64,000 bases of DNA. Source: Branchipolynoe longqiensis (taxonomy: Eukaryota > Annelida > Polychaeta > Phyllodocida > Polynoidae). Under the pieces are notes generated by a model. The model was not told where the DNA came from. It searched no databases and was given only the letters and a program-made list of their open reading frames with translations. Position numbers and translations under genes: made by a program. This document shows positions 62,990 to 64,000 of this stretch, in pieces. Where the stretch lies: the NCBI GenBank assembly GCA_030323885.1, contig CM059197.1:30766709-30830708 (forward strand), in the 5' to 3' direction. Position 1 is the first letter of the stretch. The number at the start of each line of letters is the position of its first letter.

Positions 62990-63772
62990 GGACCAGGTTG
63001 GAAACTGAGCGATAATAGATGAAAACTCCTGTGCCTCTGCCTGAGCAAATGAATGCCAGGGGACCAGGCTAGACCTCCACAGAGCTAGCAGTGTAGTCAA
63101 ATATTATTTGACTAGTTTATTGTTCAGACATTATCACATATTTATGTATCTTTTGCACATATTAAATTGTTTGAAGTATATTTGAAATTGATCTACATTG
63201 ATTTCTGTTTAAATCACACAATATCACTACTTAATGAATGGGAAATTCATCCTGCAAGGGTATGCTCGATATGACCCAGTGGTCAGCCGTTTTTGCTCCT
63301 TTCGTCGCTGTGGACCCTTCTCAATGTTTCAATGCTTGGGTAGACCAGGTCCGAAATTGACGGTGTGTGGATCGGGGCGGGGTGCAGAGCGATTGGCTCC
63401 GTGTCCGTAACGGCCGAATAAACGCTACATAACGAAGGCAAATGGCCGCCTTACGATCGTTAAACCCATACAAGGGGGCGTCTCGCCGTGGGCACGGCTT
63501 ACCAACGCACAAGCACCCGCAAGGTCAGCCAGTCCGGAAACTAAATTCCCAGTGCCTGATTTCCAACTAGGCTAGCAGCCGCTACAGGTGATGGCGTGCG
63601 TTAGTCCCCCTAGCGGCGAGGGAGTGCGCCATAAGATATAAGATTACGTTGAGTAAACACCTACCCCCCCCCCCCCCCCACCAAGCAACGGCCACCCAGA
63701 CCGTTAGGGACCCACCCTAAAGCCGTAGCGGGAAGCACCATTTTCGTTGGTAATGATATTTTCTCCCGTTAT
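62990..63772. other. Unassigned DNA, about 0.8 kb
   Basis: AT-rich then, from about 63290, CG-richer; C run at 63664-63679. GACCCGTCTGCC-like words stop before this stretch. No gene recognised; the 63300-63720 part could be host DNA. Confidence 0.4.
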
Positions 63773-64000
63773 TTAAAGCTGCATAGTCCGATGAAAACAT
63801 CAAATTTTCAAAACCAACGCAATTATCTAGATTTGATTCTACATATCTAACTTAGATACTGCTGCACTTATTAAACATTTGTCATCACAAAGAAGGGAAT
63901 ACTGAGTAAATTTAATAGAATCTGTTACTGCATAAGCCTATGGTGTTAGAGTTTTGGCAAGCTTGCCCAAATTAATTTTGCACATTTGCACTTCAAATAT
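63773..64000 (+). mobile_element. MITE-A, cut by the window end
   Basis: TTAA (63773-63776), AGCTGCATAGTCCGATGA, then the family body as far as CACTTCAAATAT. Confidence 0.92.

Noticed and set aside
63290..63730. Possible rRNA-related segment, because of CG-rich character and conserved-looking words
   Set aside because: I could not match it to any rRNA region I know; left unassigned.

Overview
This window looks like a repeat-packed, apparently gene-free stretch of an animal nuclear genome. No credible host protein-coding gene, functional tRNA, rRNA or CRISPR array could be supported. Most of the longer reading frames lie in low-complexity DNA (CACAGA, TGTGGG, CCACACC or CTCCC repeats) or run through SINEs. 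The only recognisable coding remnants belong to retroelements: a LINE reverse-transcriptase C-terminus, the C-terminal zinc-knuckle region of a second LINE, and a broken gag fragment inside a miniature LTR element. tRNA-headed SINEs, LINEs with short tandem-repeat tails, pogo-like and TTAA-target non-autonomous DNA elements and abundant microsatellites together suggest an invertebrate metazoan, perhaps marine. That is inference; no sequence here fixes the species.

Layout. (1) About 35 full or partial copies of one tRNA-derived SINE (called SINE-1 here, about 325-345 bp) occur from end to end in both orientations, several nested in each other with readable target-site duplications (TSDs). (2) About 20 copies of a roughly 340-bp palindromic MITE (called MITE-A), with inverted ends AGYTGCATAGTCCGATG and TTAA duplications, are densest at 28.2-28.9, 42-43.4, 50.5-51.2 and 54.1-56.3 kb, again nested. 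(3) Four larger TTAA-type elements with ends like AGGCCCTGTCACA sit at 22.2, 25.7, 29.0 and 41.7 kb. (4) A TIR family with 7-bp duplications sits at 27.2 and 52.1 kb; the first copy carries a LINE insertion whose 5' junction has two perfect foldbacks. (5) Four chimeric retroposons join a constant module of about 350 bp to LINE 3' ends of different lengths (1.2, 14.8, 22.5, 45.9 kb). (6) A 0.93-kb LTR element lies at 6.8-7.8 kb. (7) Large satellites or microsatellites occupy 14.7-15.6, 33.8-35.6, 44.7-45.3, 48.7-50.0, 57.1-57.8 and 62.6-62.9 kb.

Because there are no host genes, there are no operons or pathways to describe. The biology visible is insertion history: which element landed in which, what duplications it left, and how SINE and LINE modules have been exchanged. 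All family names are working labels, not database names.
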